From the NCBI GenBank assembly GCA_944328495.1, contig CALVHR010000047.1, forward strand, positions 1-63,171: a stretch of DNA of 63,171 bases. The letters run 5' to 3'. The position numbers were made by a program, and so were the translations under genes. The notes under the pieces were generated by a model. It worked only from the letters and a program-made list of their open reading frames with translations, had not been told where the DNA came from and did no database searches. Source of the stretch: an uncultured Clostridia bacterium (GTDB lineage Bacteria > Bacillota > Clostridia > Christensenellales > Borkfalkiaceae). Below are positions 38,527 through 48,845 of this stretch, piece by piece; the stretch's first letter is position 1, and every line of letters begins with the position of its first letter.

Positions 38527-39366
38527 TCAAAACTCTACCGTCAAGCCGTCATGCGCCGCGTAGAAACCTCTTTTTAAGGCTTCTGCCTCCATTCTCTCCA
38601 AAAAAGGCGCAATGTTGTGCGAAAAATGTGTAACATAGTACTTCGCATCTTCACAAACAAGCCCGTATTGAAGCAATTTTTGTCGCACGATTTCGTTTTG
38701 TTCAAATCCCATATGCCGCTCAGAATGCGGCCCCGGCGAATCTGCAAACGTACAGTCCATGCTGACAAACCCTGCTTTTATACCGTTCTTCGAAAGAAAT
38801 CGATAACATTCCTCTCGAAGCAACCCAGTATCGTTCAGATATAATAGAGTGCTTTCACCATTGCTTATGCAGTATAACAAGGCGTCTTCATTATTCGTAT
38901 GCGAAGCGGGAAGAGTCAAAATTTCATATTCCCCCGCCGAAAATTTTTCAAAGGGGCGAACCTGGATAAGTTGAATATGACTTCCTATATTCTCCGACAT
39001 CTCCCGCGCCGTTCCTTCGCGATACACGGAAAGAACTTCTGCATTGGCGTAAATTTGCAAATCGGATGATTGCATTTGTTTGGCAAAATTTCCGCCGCGA
39101 TTTACAAACTCTTGCGCATAAAAATGATCCGTATGAGAATGTGTGACCAGCAGATATTTTACGGCAGAGAAATCGATGCCAAATCGCAGAGAATGTAAAT
39201 ACGTATCCGGACAAAAATCCACAAGCAAATTTCCGTCAATTAAAACCTGTGAACGCGTTCGCAGTTCCTTTTTTAAATCGCCTCGAGCGGCTCGGCAATA
39301 TTCGCAATTACAAAATACGCCGGGAAACCCTTCCGCTGCGGCCGTCCCAAGATATTGAATCCGCAT
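38527..39366 (-). CDS. PhnP-like metallo-beta-lactamase-fold hydrolase
   Basis: A 279-residue metal-dependent hydrolase. The HSHTDH motif follows LLVTHSH, and there are further histidines in ASHTNNED and THFSHN. The N-terminal CNCEYCRAARGD resembles the structural zinc site of PhnP-type phosphodiesterases. No phosphonate genes are nearby, so a general cyclic-phosphodiesterase role is more likely. The start touches the dtd stop. Confidence 0.8.
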   Translation of the reverse strand: MRIQYLGTAAAEGFPGVFCNCEYCRAARGDLKKELRTRSQVLIDGNLLVDFCPDTYLHSLRFGIDFSAVKYLLVTHSHTDHFYAQEFVNRGGNFAKQMQSSDLQIYANAEVLSVYREGTAREMSENIGSHIQLIQVRPFEKFSAGEYEILTLPASHTNNEDALLYCISNGESTLLYLNDTGLLREECYRFLSKNGIKAGFVSMDCTFADSPGPHSERHMGFEQNEIVRQKLLQYGLVCEDAKYYVTHFSHNIAPFLERMEAEALKRGFYAAHDGLTVEF

Positions 39367-39812
39367 TAAACACCTCTGCTGTCGAATAGTATGGTTACAG
39401 GCCCGTCATTTTTTTGGTCAATCTTCATATCTGCCCCAAAGATTCCAAGCTTCACGGGGATCTGATAATCATTCAGCTTTTCTGCCGTTAACTTATATAA
39501 TCTGTTCGCCGGTTCGGGTCTTGCAGCAAGAATAAAACTAGGCCTGTTGCCATGAGCACAATCTCCGTAAAGGGTAAATTGAGAGACAAGTAAAGCCTCT
39601 CCTTTTACATCCGAAACAGAAAGATTCATCTTTCCTTGTGCATCTTCAAAAATGCGCATATGAGCGACTTTTTTTGCCACAATGTCCGCATCTTTCTCGG
39701 TATCGGCATGTGTTACCCCCAAAAACACAACAAGCCCTTTTTCAATTTTTGAGATGAGACGCCCCTCGACATAAAGCATCGCGCCCGACACCCTCTGCAC
39801 AACAACCCGCAT
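39366..39812 (-). CDS. dtd: D-aminoacyl-tRNA deacylase
   Basis: A 148-residue editing enzyme that removes D-amino acids (and glycine) from tRNA. The signature SQFTLYGD and the NDGPVTILFDSRG C-terminal segment (the cross-subunit Gly-Pro region) are intact. The ATG has a GGAGG site. Confidence 0.95.
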   Translation of the reverse strand: MRVVVQRVSGAMLYVEGRLISKIEKGLVVFLGVTHADTEKDADIVAKKVAHMRIFEDAQGKMNLSVSDVKGEALLVSQFTLYGDCAHGNRPSFILAARPEPANRLYKLTAEKLNDYQIPVKLGIFGADMKIDQKNDGPVTILFDSRGV

Positions 39813-39827
39813 CGTTTGCCTCCACTA

Positions 39828-39866
39828 TAAAGAAATGCCGCATTAACGCGTAAGGATAATGCGGCA
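39828..39866 (-). terminator. Terminator of pepQ-efp
   Basis: TGCCGCATTA (39836-39845) pairs perfectly with 39857-39866, followed on the minus strand by TTTCTTTAT. It starts 18 nt after the efp stop. Confidence 0.75.
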
Positions 39867-39883
39867 GTATTCTACTGATCAGA

Positions 39884-40441
39884 TTATTTAACGCGCTCCA
39901 TATATTCGCCCGTACGCGTATCTACGCGGATAACCTCACCCTCATTGACAAACATAGGAACCTGAATCTTGGCACCCGTTTCCAAAGTAGCCATTTTCGT
40001 AGCATTCGTCGCCGTATTTCCCTTGACCCCGGGTTCTGCTTCAACGATCTTCAATTCGACAAAGTTTTCACATTCAACGGAGAACGCCGTACCTTTATAG
40101 AAACGAACGGTCACAGTGTCGTTTTCCTTGATATATTTCAACGCATCCTCAACCTGATCATGGTTGAGCGGCGTCAAATTGAACTCTTCGTCCATAAACC
40201 AATACAATTCGCCGTCCGAATAGGAATAAGTCATTTTTTTCGTTTCGATATGTGCGTTTTCCACCTTTTCGGAAGGGTTGAATGTTTGCTCCAAAACCGC
40301 GCCTGTAACAACGTTTTTCAGCTTCGTACGCACGAACGCCGCACCCTTGCCGGGTTTTACATGCTGAAACTCAACCACGACATAAACGTTTCCGTTATAC
40401 TCAATGGTAACACCCTTTCTGAAATCACCTGCTGAAATCAT
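39884..40441 (-). CDS. efp: Elongation factor P
   Basis: A 185-residue EF-P that rescues ribosomes stalled on polyproline. The loop that contacts the P-site tRNA is [10 protein letters not shown] with Lys32 at its tip, the usual modification residue. The three KOW/OB domains have normal length. AAGGAG site. It follows pepQ, as is usual in Bacillota. Confidence 0.97.
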   Translation of the reverse strand: MISAGDFRKGVTIEYNGNVYVVVEFQHVKPGKGAAFVRTKLKNVVTGAVLEQTFNPSEKVENAHIETKKMTYSYSDGELYWFMDEEFNLTPLNHDQVEDALKYIKENDTVTVRFYKGTAFSVECENFVELKIVEAEPGVKGNTATNATKMATLETGAKIQVPMFVNEGEVIRVDTRTGEYMERVK

Positions 40442-40502
40442 ATTCTGTTCTCCTTAATTTGATCGCAATTTATGGGAAAATCCCTCAATAAATACTAACG
40501 AG

Positions 40503-41555
40503 CTATAAGACCGTCAGCTTTTTATCCGCAGTCATGAAACTTTTTGTAATTCCTTTATCCAAGTATACAGTATCTTCGATACGTATACCGAACCGCCCTT
40601 CAAAATATACTCCCGGTTCGTTTGAAAACACCATTCCGTCTTTTAAAACCGCATCACTGTTAGGACCGAGAGTCGGGAACTCATGAATATTGATTCCGAT
40701 ACCGTGACCGAGTGAATGAGTAAAAAACTTGTCAAAATTGCGATAAGCAAGATAATCGCGCGCAAGCGCATCTGCCTGCCTGCCCGTTTTTCCCGGAACG
40801 ATCCCCTCGAATGCTGCCATATGCGCACCGTAAACGGCCTCGTAAACTTCTCTGAACTCTTCAGTCGGTTTCCCGCCAAACCAAAGTGTTCGCGTCATAT
40901 CCGAACAATAGCCGCAGTATTTGCAGCCGAAATCGAGAAGAATCGGCATACCCAAACGAAGCTTGTCATGCCCTGCCGCATGGTGCGGCACAGATGTATT
41001 GACGCCGAAAGCAACGATCGTTTCAAAAGATCGATCCTGTGCTCCGCCTTTACGCATTAAATATTCAAGATATCCGGCAACCTCATTTTCCGTTAAGCCT
41101 TCTTTTAACGACCCTAAAAGAGCTTCATATGCCGTCTGAGCAATCTCGCAAGCCTTTCGGATAAACTCTAATTCTTCTTCGCTTTTGACCGACATTGCCT
41201 TCGTGAATACAGGCATGCTGTCCGTCAATTTAAAGCGATATTGCAAAAGTTTTTCCTGCTCCTTTACCGTAAGACGATCAAGCGGCACGGCAAGTCGGCG
41301 AACCTTTTTGCTCTTTATATAATCCAGAACGGAATCCGCCGTCTGAGTAACATTTACACTGATATATTCGTTATGCAGAGCTGCCTTTGCCGCCTCTGCA
41401 TAGCGAGGGTCGGTAAAAAACACGCTCTCCTGCGCATCAGTATATACGAACCCGAAGGAACTCGGAAAACCCGTCAGATATCTGCGCAGATCTGGAGCCG
41501 CTGTAAGCATTCCGTCCGCCTTGATATAACGGAAAATTTTTTTCGTATTGTCCAT
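40503..41555 (-). CDS. Xaa-Pro peptidase (M24 family)
   Basis: A 350-residue metallopeptidase that cleaves X-Pro bonds. The creatinase-like N-terminal domain is followed by the pita-bread fold with metal ligands in LLDFGCKYCGYCSDMTRT (two Asp), HSLGHGIGINIHE (His), NEPGVY (Glu) and GIRIEDTVY (Glu). There is no ribosome binding site. A strong sigma-A promoter ends 6 nt before the ATG, so the mRNA is predicted to be leaderless. Confidence 0.92.
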   Translation of the reverse strand: MDNTKKIFRYIKADGMLTAAPDLRRYLTGFPSSFGFVYTDAQESVFFTDPRYAEAAKAALHNEYISVNVTQTADSVLDYIKSKKVRRLAVPLDRLTVKEQEKLLQYRFKLTDSMPVFTKAMSVKSEEELEFIRKACEIAQTAYEALLGSLKEGLTENEVAGYLEYLMRKGGAQDRSFETIVAFGVNTSVPHHAAGHDKLRLGMPILLDFGCKYCGYCSDMTRTLWFGGKPTEEFREVYEAVYGAHMAAFEGIVPGKTGRQADALARDYLAYRNFDKFFTHSLGHGIGINIHEFPTLGPNSDAVLKDGMVFSNEPGVYFEGRFGIRIEDTVYLDKGITKSFMTADKKLTVL

Positions 41556-41561
41556 AAAAAT

Positions 41562-41590
41562 ATTGTATCAAATTTTCCGCTATAAGTCAA
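41562..41590 (-). promoter_or_regulatory. Promoter of pepQ-efp, predicted leaderless
   Basis: TTGACT (41585-41590), a 17-bp spacer and TACAAT (41562-41567) lie exactly 6 nt before the pepQ ATG, so transcription should begin at the A of the start codon. The spacing is identical to that at nadK. Confidence 0.75.
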
Positions 41591-41676
41591 TTTTTCCCAC
41601 GAGTTTTTTATCGATATTTTATATAAACGCGTATTAAAGACACAAAATTTACGGAATTCCGATCTGTTTACCGAAA

Positions 41677-42522
41677 TCAAACACGTTCGTAAATCCGTTT
41701 CATTTCCAACGCGTCTTCCGCCTGTGTTCCTGCCGATTCACTGACAATATACGGCTCAAGTTTTAAGTCTTTCAGTGCGATCGCAAGCGGCTCAAACGAA
41801 GGGCCGTATATTTCATCTTCAAATGTCAAGTGACGAATTTCTCCCTTTGCTCCATATTGTATCTTAGAAAAATGCACATGGAAGTGTTTTACGCGCTCAT
41901 ACCCCAATTCTCCGATCATATACTCGAGGCGGGATTTATAGTCTGAAACAGAATTCAGGCTCCCCTGTTCGCGTGCATTGATGTGCCCGAAATCGATCGC
42001 AGGTAAAAACACGGTATCAATCTTGCACAGGCGAACAATTTCTTCCAATGTTCCGATCTGTGCGATTTTCCCCATCGTCTCCGGACAAAAATATAAATCA
42101 TTTAAGCCATTCAGATAGATGTAATCACGCAGCGTCTTCATACGCTCTTCGGTCAAGCGCAAAGCATCTTCCCGTTCTGCTTTTCCTTGCGTAGCACTAT
42201 GAAAAACACAACGTTTGCCCCCCATGAGCTTTAACGCCCTTCCGCTGTCCAAAACATAATTATAAGAATTTTGAGCACTTTCATCCGACGGATTGGCAAA
42301 ATTGATATAGTATGGCGCATGTACGCTTATCTCTATATTTTGTTCCGAAAAAGCTTCTCCGATCGAGATCGCTTTTCCTTCACTCATACGTACCCCGCGC
42401 CCGAACGAATATTCAAAGCAATCAAGCCCCATATCCCGGACAAATTTCGCCGCATCTTCGGTATGCGACAGCCCTTTTGCATAAAAACTCTCACTGTTGC
42501 CGCTCGGCCCAAACTTGATCAT
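41677..42522 (-). CDS. Endonuclease IV-like TIM-barrel protein
   Basis: A 281-residue protein of the AP-endonuclease-2/xylose-isomerase TIM-barrel family. Likely metal ligands of an Nfo-type site are present: His in SVHAPYYIN, His in CVFHSA, Glu in FCPETMG, Asp/His in IDFGHINA, the FHVHFSK pair and the Glu in VSESAG. This fits an endonuclease IV relative that repairs abasic sites, though related sugar isomerases share the pattern. Its start overlaps the ribF stop by 4 bp, attaching it to the nusA-ribF operon. Confidence 0.8.
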   Translation of the reverse strand: MIKFGPSGNSESFYAKGLSHTEDAAKFVRDMGLDCFEYSFGRGVRMSEGKAISIGEAFSEQNIEISVHAPYYINFANPSDESAQNSYNYVLDSGRALKLMGGKRCVFHSATQGKAEREDALRLTEERMKTLRDYIYLNGLNDLYFCPETMGKIAQIGTLEEIVRLCKIDTVFLPAIDFGHINAREQGSLNSVSDYKSRLEYMIGELGYERVKHFHVHFSKIQYGAKGEIRHLTFEDEIYGPSFEPLAIALKDLKLEPYIVSESAGTQAEDALEMKRIYERV

Positions 42523-43403
42523 CGTATTTTCTCCAAATCTTTCGTTAATTGTGCGGAAAGCTCTCCCGCCGAATCAAACTTCCGTATTTCTCGAAGCCAA
42601 AAATCAAAATATACGGTAATTTCCCTGCCATACAGATCACCGGAATAACCATCTGCAAACACTTCTAAAACTATATGCGCATCGCCAAACGTCGGACGCG
42701 GCCCGTAATTTGCGATGCCGCGATATACTTTCCCGTCAATGTCCGCCGATATCGCATAAACCCCTGCCTTCAACGGATATTTTTCAGGAGGGAGATGAAT
42801 ATTTGCAGTCGGAAACCCGAGCTTCCTGCCTATATGCCTTCCTTCGGTTGAAACCTTTCCTCGAATAAAATACCTGTCCCCGAGCATCTTGGCCAGTTCC
42901 GCTACTTTCCCTTCATCCAATAGCATTTTTGCCCGCGTCGCCGCTGCTTTCGCGCCGCCGATACTTACAAGCGGTTCTATATACAACGAAATGCCGCGCC
43001 GGTCACAGAATCGAGAAAGATCTTCAATTTTACCCTCTGCACCTTTGCCAAACGTAAAATCTTCTCCGCAAACAAAGGCCTTCACATTTAAATCATTCAG
43101 GACCCGCGCAAGAAAATCCAACGCTTTCGTCGTCCGAAAAGAATCATCATAATTTGCAGAATAAATAAAATCAAGCCCGAGCCTTTCAAAAAGCCATGCA
43201 CGTTCCGAAAATACATAAATCTGTTTTCCGTTTTTCTGCCCGCAAAACGTCATGATCCCTGCCGTACAATTTTCAGTCCGAGCAAGCTCTTTCGCACGGG
43301 ATATCAACTTGCGATGTCCCGCATGCACTCCGTCAAAGTACCCTAAAAGCAATATACACGGCTCTGATGCATGACCTTTCCCGTACTCAACAATCCGCAA
43401 CAT
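42519..43403 (-). CDS. ribF: Bifunctional riboflavin kinase/FAD synthetase
   Basis: A 294-residue RibF. The N-terminal FMN adenylyltransferase domain has GYFDGVHAGHRKLI. The C-terminal riboflavin kinase domain has GRHIGRKLGFPTANI and YRGIANYGPRPTF. It makes FMN and FAD. It follows truB by 9 nt in reverse order, as in Bacillus. Confidence 0.95.
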   Translation of the reverse strand: MLRIVEYGKGHASEPCILLLGYFDGVHAGHRKLISRAKELARTENCTAGIMTFCGQKNGKQIYVFSERAWLFERLGLDFIYSANYDDSFRTTKALDFLARVLNDLNVKAFVCGEDFTFGKGAEGKIEDLSRFCDRRGISLYIEPLVSIGGAKAAATRAKMLLDEGKVAELAKMLGDRYFIRGKVSTEGRHIGRKLGFPTANIHLPPEKYPLKAGVYAISADIDGKVYRGIANYGPRPTFGDAHIVLEVFADGYSGDLYGREITVYFDFWLREIRKFDSAGELSAQLTKDLEKIR

Positions 43404-43412
43404 AGGCTGACC

Positions 43413-44261
43413 TCACACCAACTTTACTTTTGTACGGATGACACCGCCTTGAATATTCGCGATCCCGTAAAATTCTCCGTCAAAATATAATTTATAATCC
43501 CCGTCGCCTCCTTCAAACGGCAACGCGATTCCGTTTGCCAGTTTTTTTGCCTGTCCGTCAGAAAAATATAGCGCAGGCATATCAAACACACTGTCTGTCG
43601 GAATTAATAAATCTTTTAAATTTGTCTCATTCAAATTGTCGGGTTTTACGCTTGATTCCAGCGAAAACGGGCCGCTCTTTTCGCGTACAAGCGATTCCAT
43701 GATCGCGCAGGTCCCGCATTTTTCGGCTATATCGCGCGCAAGCGACCGAATATACGTCCCTCCGCCGCAACTGATATAAAATTCAAACAAATCGCCGCAA
43801 ACATTTTCCAAAGAGATACTGTCAACCCGCACTGTTTTTGCCGACAAAGCAACTGCCTTCCCTTGTCTTGCAAGCTTATATGCGCGTACTCCGCCAATGC
43901 TTTTGGCACTGTATGAAGGAGGAATTTGATCGATTTCGCCGATAAACTCCGAAAGCACAGAACGAACCGTTTCTGCCTCGGGAATGGGTAATCCTTCACG
44001 CAAAATCACCCCTGTACTGTCCAAAGTATCTGATTCTACACCAAAACGGAAAATTGCGCGATAAACCTTATCCTTATTCAAAAAGTAATTAAAAAGTCTT
44101 GCCGCGTTTCCGATCGCAACCGGCAATACTCCGCTTGCAAGAGGATCCAATGTCCCCATATGTCCGCACGGCATGTGAGCGATCCTCTTGACTTTGGATA
44201 CAGCATAAGCACTCGACATCCCCGAAGGTTTATTAATATTGATAAAACCGCTCAGGCCCAT
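43413..44261 (-). CDS. truB: tRNA pseudouridine-55 synthase
   Basis: A 282-residue TruB. The catalytic aspartate lies in GHMGTLDPLASGVLPVAIG (Asp39). IPPSYSAKSIGGVRAYKLAR and GGGTYIRSLARDIA follow in normal spacing. I start at the ATG at 44261, which has GGAGGTAACA just upstream; an ATG four codons earlier overlaps that ribosome binding site. Confidence 0.95.
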   Translation of the reverse strand: MGLSGFININKPSGMSSAYAVSKVKRIAHMPCGHMGTLDPLASGVLPVAIGNAARLFNYFLNKDKVYRAIFRFGVESDTLDSTGVILREGLPIPEAETVRSVLSEFIGEIDQIPPSYSAKSIGGVRAYKLARQGKAVALSAKTVRVDSISLENVCGDLFEFYISCGGGTYIRSLARDIAEKCGTCAIMESLVREKSGPFSLESSVKPDNLNETNLKDLLIPTDSVFDMPALYFSDGQAKKLANGIALPFEGGDGDYKLYFDGEFYGIANIQGGVIRTKVKLV

Positions 44262-44291
44262 TGTTACCTCCATCCGCGCGCCGTTTTATAT

Positions 44292-44330
44292 AAAAAGAAA
44301 GGGCGTCGGCGCCAGCCGCGCAAAACACCC
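44292..44330 (-). terminator. Possible weak terminator between nrnA and truB
   Basis: Immediately after the nrnA stop, a GC-rich compound stem (44301-44330, including GGCTGGCGCC) is followed by TTTCTTTTT on the minus strand. It may trim transcription into truB-ribF. Confidence 0.5.
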
Positions 44331-45287
44331 TCAGTCTTCTAAATGCTGCACAATCGTATAGCGCAGTTTATCAATGACTTCTTCCAAACACCCCGACAGC
44401 ATGCATCCGCTCGCAAGTATATGACCGCCACCGCCATAAACCGCCGCAACAGCGTTTACGTCTGCTTTGCCTTTGGAACGCAGCGAAATTTTAAAACGTT
44501 CGTTCGCCGTTTCCAGCAGACAGACAGCGACCTCTACCCCGTCTACGGAAAGCGGAAAATCGATAAAGCCCTCCGTCTCTTCCGCAAGCGCTCCGCAATC
44601 AGCAAGCTGATCGCGTGTAACGCTGATAAATGCAATCCTGCCGTCCGCAAAGTAGCGGATCGCCGACATCGTCCGAGCAAATAGCAAAGCCCGCCCTGCC
44701 GACTGTTTTTTAAACATGTTATATTGAATTTCGTTAATATTCCCGCCGCAGGAAACTAATTTTGCCGCCGCAAGAAACGTACTCTCCGTTACATTTTTGT
44801 GCGCAAAATTTCCTGTATCGGAGCTCAGACCGAGCAACAGGTAATTTGCCGCCACAGCATTGAGCGGAACATCGAAATAAGCCGAAAGCTCCGTAATAAT
44901 TTCACATGTGGCCGCACGTTCCTCTACAAAACAATAATCACCGTAATGCGTATTGGAAATATGGTGATCAATATTGAATTTTGGTTTTTTTGCGCGAATA
45001 AACGTATCGCCCAGTGCCCCCAGCCGACGCTCATCGCTTGCATCGACCGCAATGTATGCCTCAGCCGAATCATCCGGTTTATTGCCGATTTCCGACATGC
45101 CTTGTAGAAAAAGGAACTTAGACGGAATTTTGCTTTCGCAGACAACACTCGCCAAAGCCCCATTGCTTTCCAAAAGCCATTTGAGTCCCATTGCCGCCCC
45201 GAGCGTATCGCCGTCCGGACGCATATGACAAAATATCACTGCACTTTTCAGTTTTTTTAATTGTTCCGATATTTCATTCAGTGTCAA
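44331..45287 (-). CDS. nrnA: NrnA-type DHH/DHHA1 nanoRNase / pAp phosphatase
   Basis: A 318-residue DHH-family phosphoesterase that degrades very short RNA and 3',5'-pAp. Motifs are CHMRPDGDTLGAA (metal aspartate), VDASDERRLG, FNIDHHISN (DHH) and the DHHA1 loop YGGGGHILASG. The start is TTG at 45287 with GAGG upstream. The rbfA-nrnA-truB order is conserved in Bacillota. Confidence 0.94.
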   Translation of the reverse strand: MTLNEISEQLKKLKSAVIFCHMRPDGDTLGAAMGLKWLLESNGALASVVCESKIPSKFLFLQGMSEIGNKPDDSAEAYIAVDASDERRLGALGDTFIRAKKPKFNIDHHISNTHYGDYCFVEERAATCEIITELSAYFDVPLNAVAANYLLLGLSSDTGNFAHKNVTESTFLAAAKLVSCGGNINEIQYNMFKKQSAGRALLFARTMSAIRYFADGRIAFISVTRDQLADCGALAEETEGFIDFPLSVDGVEVAVCLLETANERFKISLRSKGKADVNAVAAVYGGGGHILASGCMLSGCLEEVIDKLRYTIVQHLED

Positions 45288-45314
45288 AATATATCCTCAT
45301 TCCCGAATGCACAC

Positions 45315-45683
45315 TTACTGCGGATCTTCATCTTTATGGATCTGCTTGATCAGGCGATCGATTTTATCACCATATTCCATTGTATCATCCCATAAAAAGC
45401 GAAGCTCCGGAACCGTACGCATCTGCATCATATGCGCAAGTTCATAACGAATGAATCCCGCATTCTCTTTGATTGCACGAAAAGCAGCTTCACTCTCTTC
45501 AGGAGTTTTCCCCAAAATACTGATGTAAATTTTCGCATTTTTAAGATCGGGCGAAACATCTGCTTTCGTTACGCTGACAATACCTTTAATATCGGATGTT
45601 CTGTCTCTCAGCTTTGTAGCAATCACTTCATAAACCGCTTTTTGATATTCGGCGGACAACCGCTCTCCGCGCAACGATTTCAT
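45315..45683 (-). CDS. rbfA: Ribosome-binding factor A
   Basis: A 122-residue 30S maturation factor with a KH-type fold. The typical MKSLRGERLSAEYQKAVYEV start, VTKADVSPDLKNAKIYISIL and the C-terminal VPELRFLWDDTMEYGDKID are present. It lies 12 nt after infB. Confidence 0.94.
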   Translation of the reverse strand: MKSLRGERLSAEYQKAVYEVIATKLRDRTSDIKGIVSVTKADVSPDLKNAKIYISILGKTPEESEAAFRAIKENAGFIRYELAHMMQMRTVPELRFLWDDTMEYGDKIDRLIKQIHKDEDPQ

Positions 45684-45695
45684 CTCGATTCTCCT

Positions 45696-48515
45696 TTATG
45701 CGGGGATCTCTTCGGTAATATAACACTCGATCACATCGCCGACTTTGATCCCGTCAAACCCTTCAATACTTACGCCGCATTCAAATCCGCCCGAAACTTC
45801 TTTTACGTCATCTTTGAAGCGCTTCAATTGACGCACCGCACCTTCGACGATCATCACATCGTCGCGATAAATGCGAAGTTTGCCGCTGCGTACAATCTTT
45901 CCTTCCGTCACATAACAGCCCGCAACCATGCCGACGCCTGTGATCTTGAACGTCTGCAAAACATCGCATTTTCCGGTCATGACCTCGCGATACTTCGGCG
46001 CAAGCATACCCTTGAGTGCCGCCTGAATATCGTCAAGAAGTTCATAAATGATACGGTAGGTCCTGATATCAACATGACTTTTTTCCGCAAGCGCTTTTGC
46101 TTTGGTATCCGGACGCACATTGAAGCCGACAATGATGGCGTTGGACGAATCAGCCAACATGACATCCGATTCCGTAATTGCTCCTGCACCGCTGTGCAGA
46201 ATATTCACTCGGACTTCGTCATTTGAAAGTTTTAAAAGAGATTGTTTTACCGCCTCGACCGAACCTTGAACATCTCCTTTTACGATAATATTCAGGCCTT
46301 TGATCTTGCCCTCCGCAATCTTGCCAAACACATCGTCAAGCGTGACGCGGGTCTGCGACTTGATCATCGATTCACTTTCTTTGCGCTTGCGTTCATCGAG
46401 AACCTGCTTCAAAAGCTTATCTTGCTCGACGGCGATAATGGAATCCCCCGCATTGGGGACCTCTTCAAGCCCGAGAATCGACACAGCCATGGACGGACCC
46501 GCCGATTTTACCGCTCTGCCCTTATCATCGATCATAGCGCGTACACGGCCGGTCGTCATGCCGGATATAACATTGTCACCCGTATGAAGCGTACCGTTCT
46601 GAATAAGAACGGAAGCGACAGGGCCTTTCCCTTTATCCAGTTTTGCCTCGATAATGGTACCGCGCGCCATCTGATCAGGATTGGCTTTCAGCTCACGAAC
46701 TTCGGCAACGAGATTGATCGCATCCAACAGATCATCAATGCCCGCTCCGGTTTTTGCGGATACAGGCACAACGATCGCATCGCCGCCCCATTCTTCAGGC
46801 ACCAGCCCGTTATTTGTAAGGCCTTGCTTTACACGATCAAGATTGGCCTCCGGCTTATCCATCTTATTGACAGCCACTATTATGGGAACATTGGCCGCCT
46901 TCGCATGGTTAATGGCCTCGACCGTCTGCGGCATAATTCCGTCATCGGCGGCAACTACAAGAACAACTATGTCCGTAACGGACGCGCCCCTCGCACGCAT
47001 TGCCGTAAACGCTTCATGTCCGGGCGTATCCAGGAAGGTAATGGTCTTTCCTTTTACCGTGACGGAATAAGCGCCGATATGCTGTGTAATTCCTCCCGCT
47101 TCACCCGCCGTCACATTCGTGCTGCGGATCTTGTCGAGAAGCGATGTCTTACCGTGATCGACATGCCCCATGACCGTAACTACGGGCGGACGCGTGACCG
47201 CACCCTCACTGTTCCCGACTTCCTCTCTGTAAATTTCGTCGAGAGCCTCTTCGGCTGTCTTTTCAGGTTTATATTCCAACTCAATTCCCAAATCGTTCGC
47301 TATATATGCGGCCGTATCGTAATCGATGGAATCGTTGATCGTCTTTGCAATTCCTTCCTTGAAAAGGCGCTTGGTGATTTCAACCGCCGTGATCCCTAAC
47401 TTTTCACTCAGAACTTTCAGCGGAATGTTTTCACTGGTAACAACAGCATGTTCGATCTTAATGGTCTGAACTGTCTGCTGTTTTTGTTTCTTTACGCGCA
47501 ACTTTCTGTATCCGCTCTTATCTTCATCAAAATCGGACACCGAAACTTGCTGCTTGACAAGTGCACGCTTGTTGACCGTACGCTTTTGCTCGACGTAAGA
47601 TTTTTCGTACGTCTTTTTCTTTGCCGGTGCAGAAAAATTCTTGGAAGGCGCCGCGGGAGGCACGACGGGCGCAGCATTGAATCTCCCCCCCATTCCGCCT
47701 TGACGAAGTCCCGCTGTGGGACGGGGTCCCGTCGGAGTACGCGAACCTGCCGCGGGATTGCGTGCCGGAGCTGAAGGTCTCGCTCCGAAACGTGCAGGCT
47801 GAGAACCCGCCTGACCTTGCGGCCTTGTCCCGTACGAAGGCCGTGCATTGCCTTGCTGAGCAGCATATTGCGGCTTTTCTTCCGCATTGCGGCGATTTAC
47901 TGCAGGACGCTCTGCTTCCGCCTTATTTACAAAAGTATTGCGCGCCGCCTCTGCACGTGCTGCACGGCGATCTGCATATTGCGTGCGTATTATTCTCTCT
48001 TCCCCGTGCGCGGTCTTGCGCGTCTCTTCAACAAAAGAGGACGCTGTCTTCGTTTCTGCCGCGGGTTGCGCTTCAGCCGAAACGCTGGTCTTCTCCTCTC
48101 GCTTTTCCGCGACAGGCTCGGCAGCGATTATCGGAGTCGGCTCTTTTTCGGCAGGTTTCTTTACTTCTTTTTCCGCCGACTTTTCGATTTCCTTCTCCGG
48201 TTCCGCTTTTTTCTGTTCGGCCGTTACCTGAGAAGCAGTTTCCGTCTTTTCAGGAGCTTTTTCCTGTACCGGACTTGCTGCAACAGGCTCTTTTTCCTCT
48301 TTTACAGAAGCCGCAGGCGTTTCAGCTTCAGCGTGTGCTGCCTCTTCTTGCGCACGCTGACGGGCAGTCGCTTCGAGATCGGATAACTTTTTAAGAATGT
48401 CGCCGACTTTCTTTTCCGTATTCTGGACTTTCTTTAACAGCGCTCCGACGCCGTCCGCCCCCAACAAAGTGCCGATCTTTTCAATATTCGCGTAATTCTT
48501 TTTTGCCTCTGCCAT
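45696..48515 (-). CDS. infB: Translation initiation factor IF-2
   Basis: A 939-residue IF-2. The first ~320 residues are a low-complexity Ala/Glu/Lys then Arg/Gly/Pro-rich region with an S1-like weak pattern. The [18 protein letters not shown] IF2-N module comes next, then the GTPase: [12 protein letters not shown] near 450, DTPGHEAF and NKMDKPEAN. Domains II-IV end in [14 protein letters not shown]. The start has GGAGG with a rather long 12-nt spacing. Confidence 0.97.
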   Translation of the reverse strand: MAEAKKNYANIEKIGTLLGADGVGALLKKVQNTEKKVGDILKKLSDLEATARQRAQEEAAHAEAETPAASVKEEKEPVAASPVQEKAPEKTETASQVTAEQKKAEPEKEIEKSAEKEVKKPAEKEPTPIIAAEPVAEKREEKTSVSAEAQPAAETKTASSFVEETRKTAHGEERIIRTQYADRRAARAEAARNTFVNKAEAERPAVNRRNAEEKPQYAAQQGNARPSYGTRPQGQAGSQPARFGARPSAPARNPAAGSRTPTGPRPTAGLRQGGMGGRFNAAPVVPPAAPSKNFSAPAKKKTYEKSYVEQKRTVNKRALVKQQVSVSDFDEDKSGYRKLRVKKQKQQTVQTIKIEHAVVTSENIPLKVLSEKLGITAVEITKRLFKEGIAKTINDSIDYDTAAYIANDLGIELEYKPEKTAEEALDEIYREEVGNSEGAVTRPPVVTVMGHVDHGKTSLLDKIRSTNVTAGEAGGITQHIGAYSVTVKGKTITFLDTPGHEAFTAMRARGASVTDIVVLVVAADDGIMPQTVEAINHAKAANVPIIVAVNKMDKPEANLDRVKQGLTNNGLVPEEWGGDAIVVPVSAKTGAGIDDLLDAINLVAEVRELKANPDQMARGTIIEAKLDKGKGPVASVLIQNGTLHTGDNVISGMTTGRVRAMIDDKGRAVKSAGPSMAVSILGLEEVPNAGDSIIAVEQDKLLKQVLDERKRKESESMIKSQTRVTLDDVFGKIAEGKIKGLNIIVKGDVQGSVEAVKQSLLKLSNDEVRVNILHSGAGAITESDVMLADSSNAIIVGFNVRPDTKAKALAEKSHVDIRTYRIIYELLDDIQAALKGMLAPKYREVMTGKCDVLQTFKITGVGMVAGCYVTEGKIVRSGKLRIYRDDVMIVEGAVRQLKRFKDDVKEVSGGFECGVSIEGFDGIKVGDVIECYITEEIPA

Positions 48516-48518
48516 TTG

Positions 48519-48845
48519 CTAAATGTTGCCTCCCGAATATAAACTTATATTTTCATCCGTAGCCGACAGAATCGCCTTTGCCAGGTTCCGATCTCTCACT
48601 GCCGCCAATTTACAATTTTCACGTCCGACAATCGACTCCAGCGTTTTTCCGCGCAAAAGCAATATGTCGCATCCAAATTTATTCTTTAATTTCAGAGCGC
48701 TTTTTTTTGCGTTTTCCGATGCGGTTGCACACAGCAACAACAAAAACACATCTTTTTTTTGCTGTTCCACAGCATTAAAACCATACGTCAGTTTTCCCGC
48801 TCTGATACAAAACCCAATATAACTTTCCGCCTTACTTTTCAGCAA
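48519..48845 (-). CDS. ylxQ: YlxQ, L7Ae-family ribosomal protein
   Basis: A 108-residue L7Ae/L30e/Gadd45-fold RNA-binding protein (IGFCIRAGKLTYGFNAVE is the family start). The start is TTG with GGAGGATTTCT before it. It overlaps ylxR by 14 bp and lies 3 nt before infB. The function is RNA binding of unknown target. Confidence 0.88.
   Translation of the reverse strand: MLKSKAESYIGFCIRAGKLTYGFNAVEQQKKDVFLLLLCATASENAKKSALKLKNKFGCDILLLRGKTLESIVGRENCKLAAVRDRNLAKAILSATDENISLYSGGNI

Noticed and set aside
46242-47399. A 385-codon open frame on the plus strand
   Set aside because: Antisense to infB; no domain recognisable.
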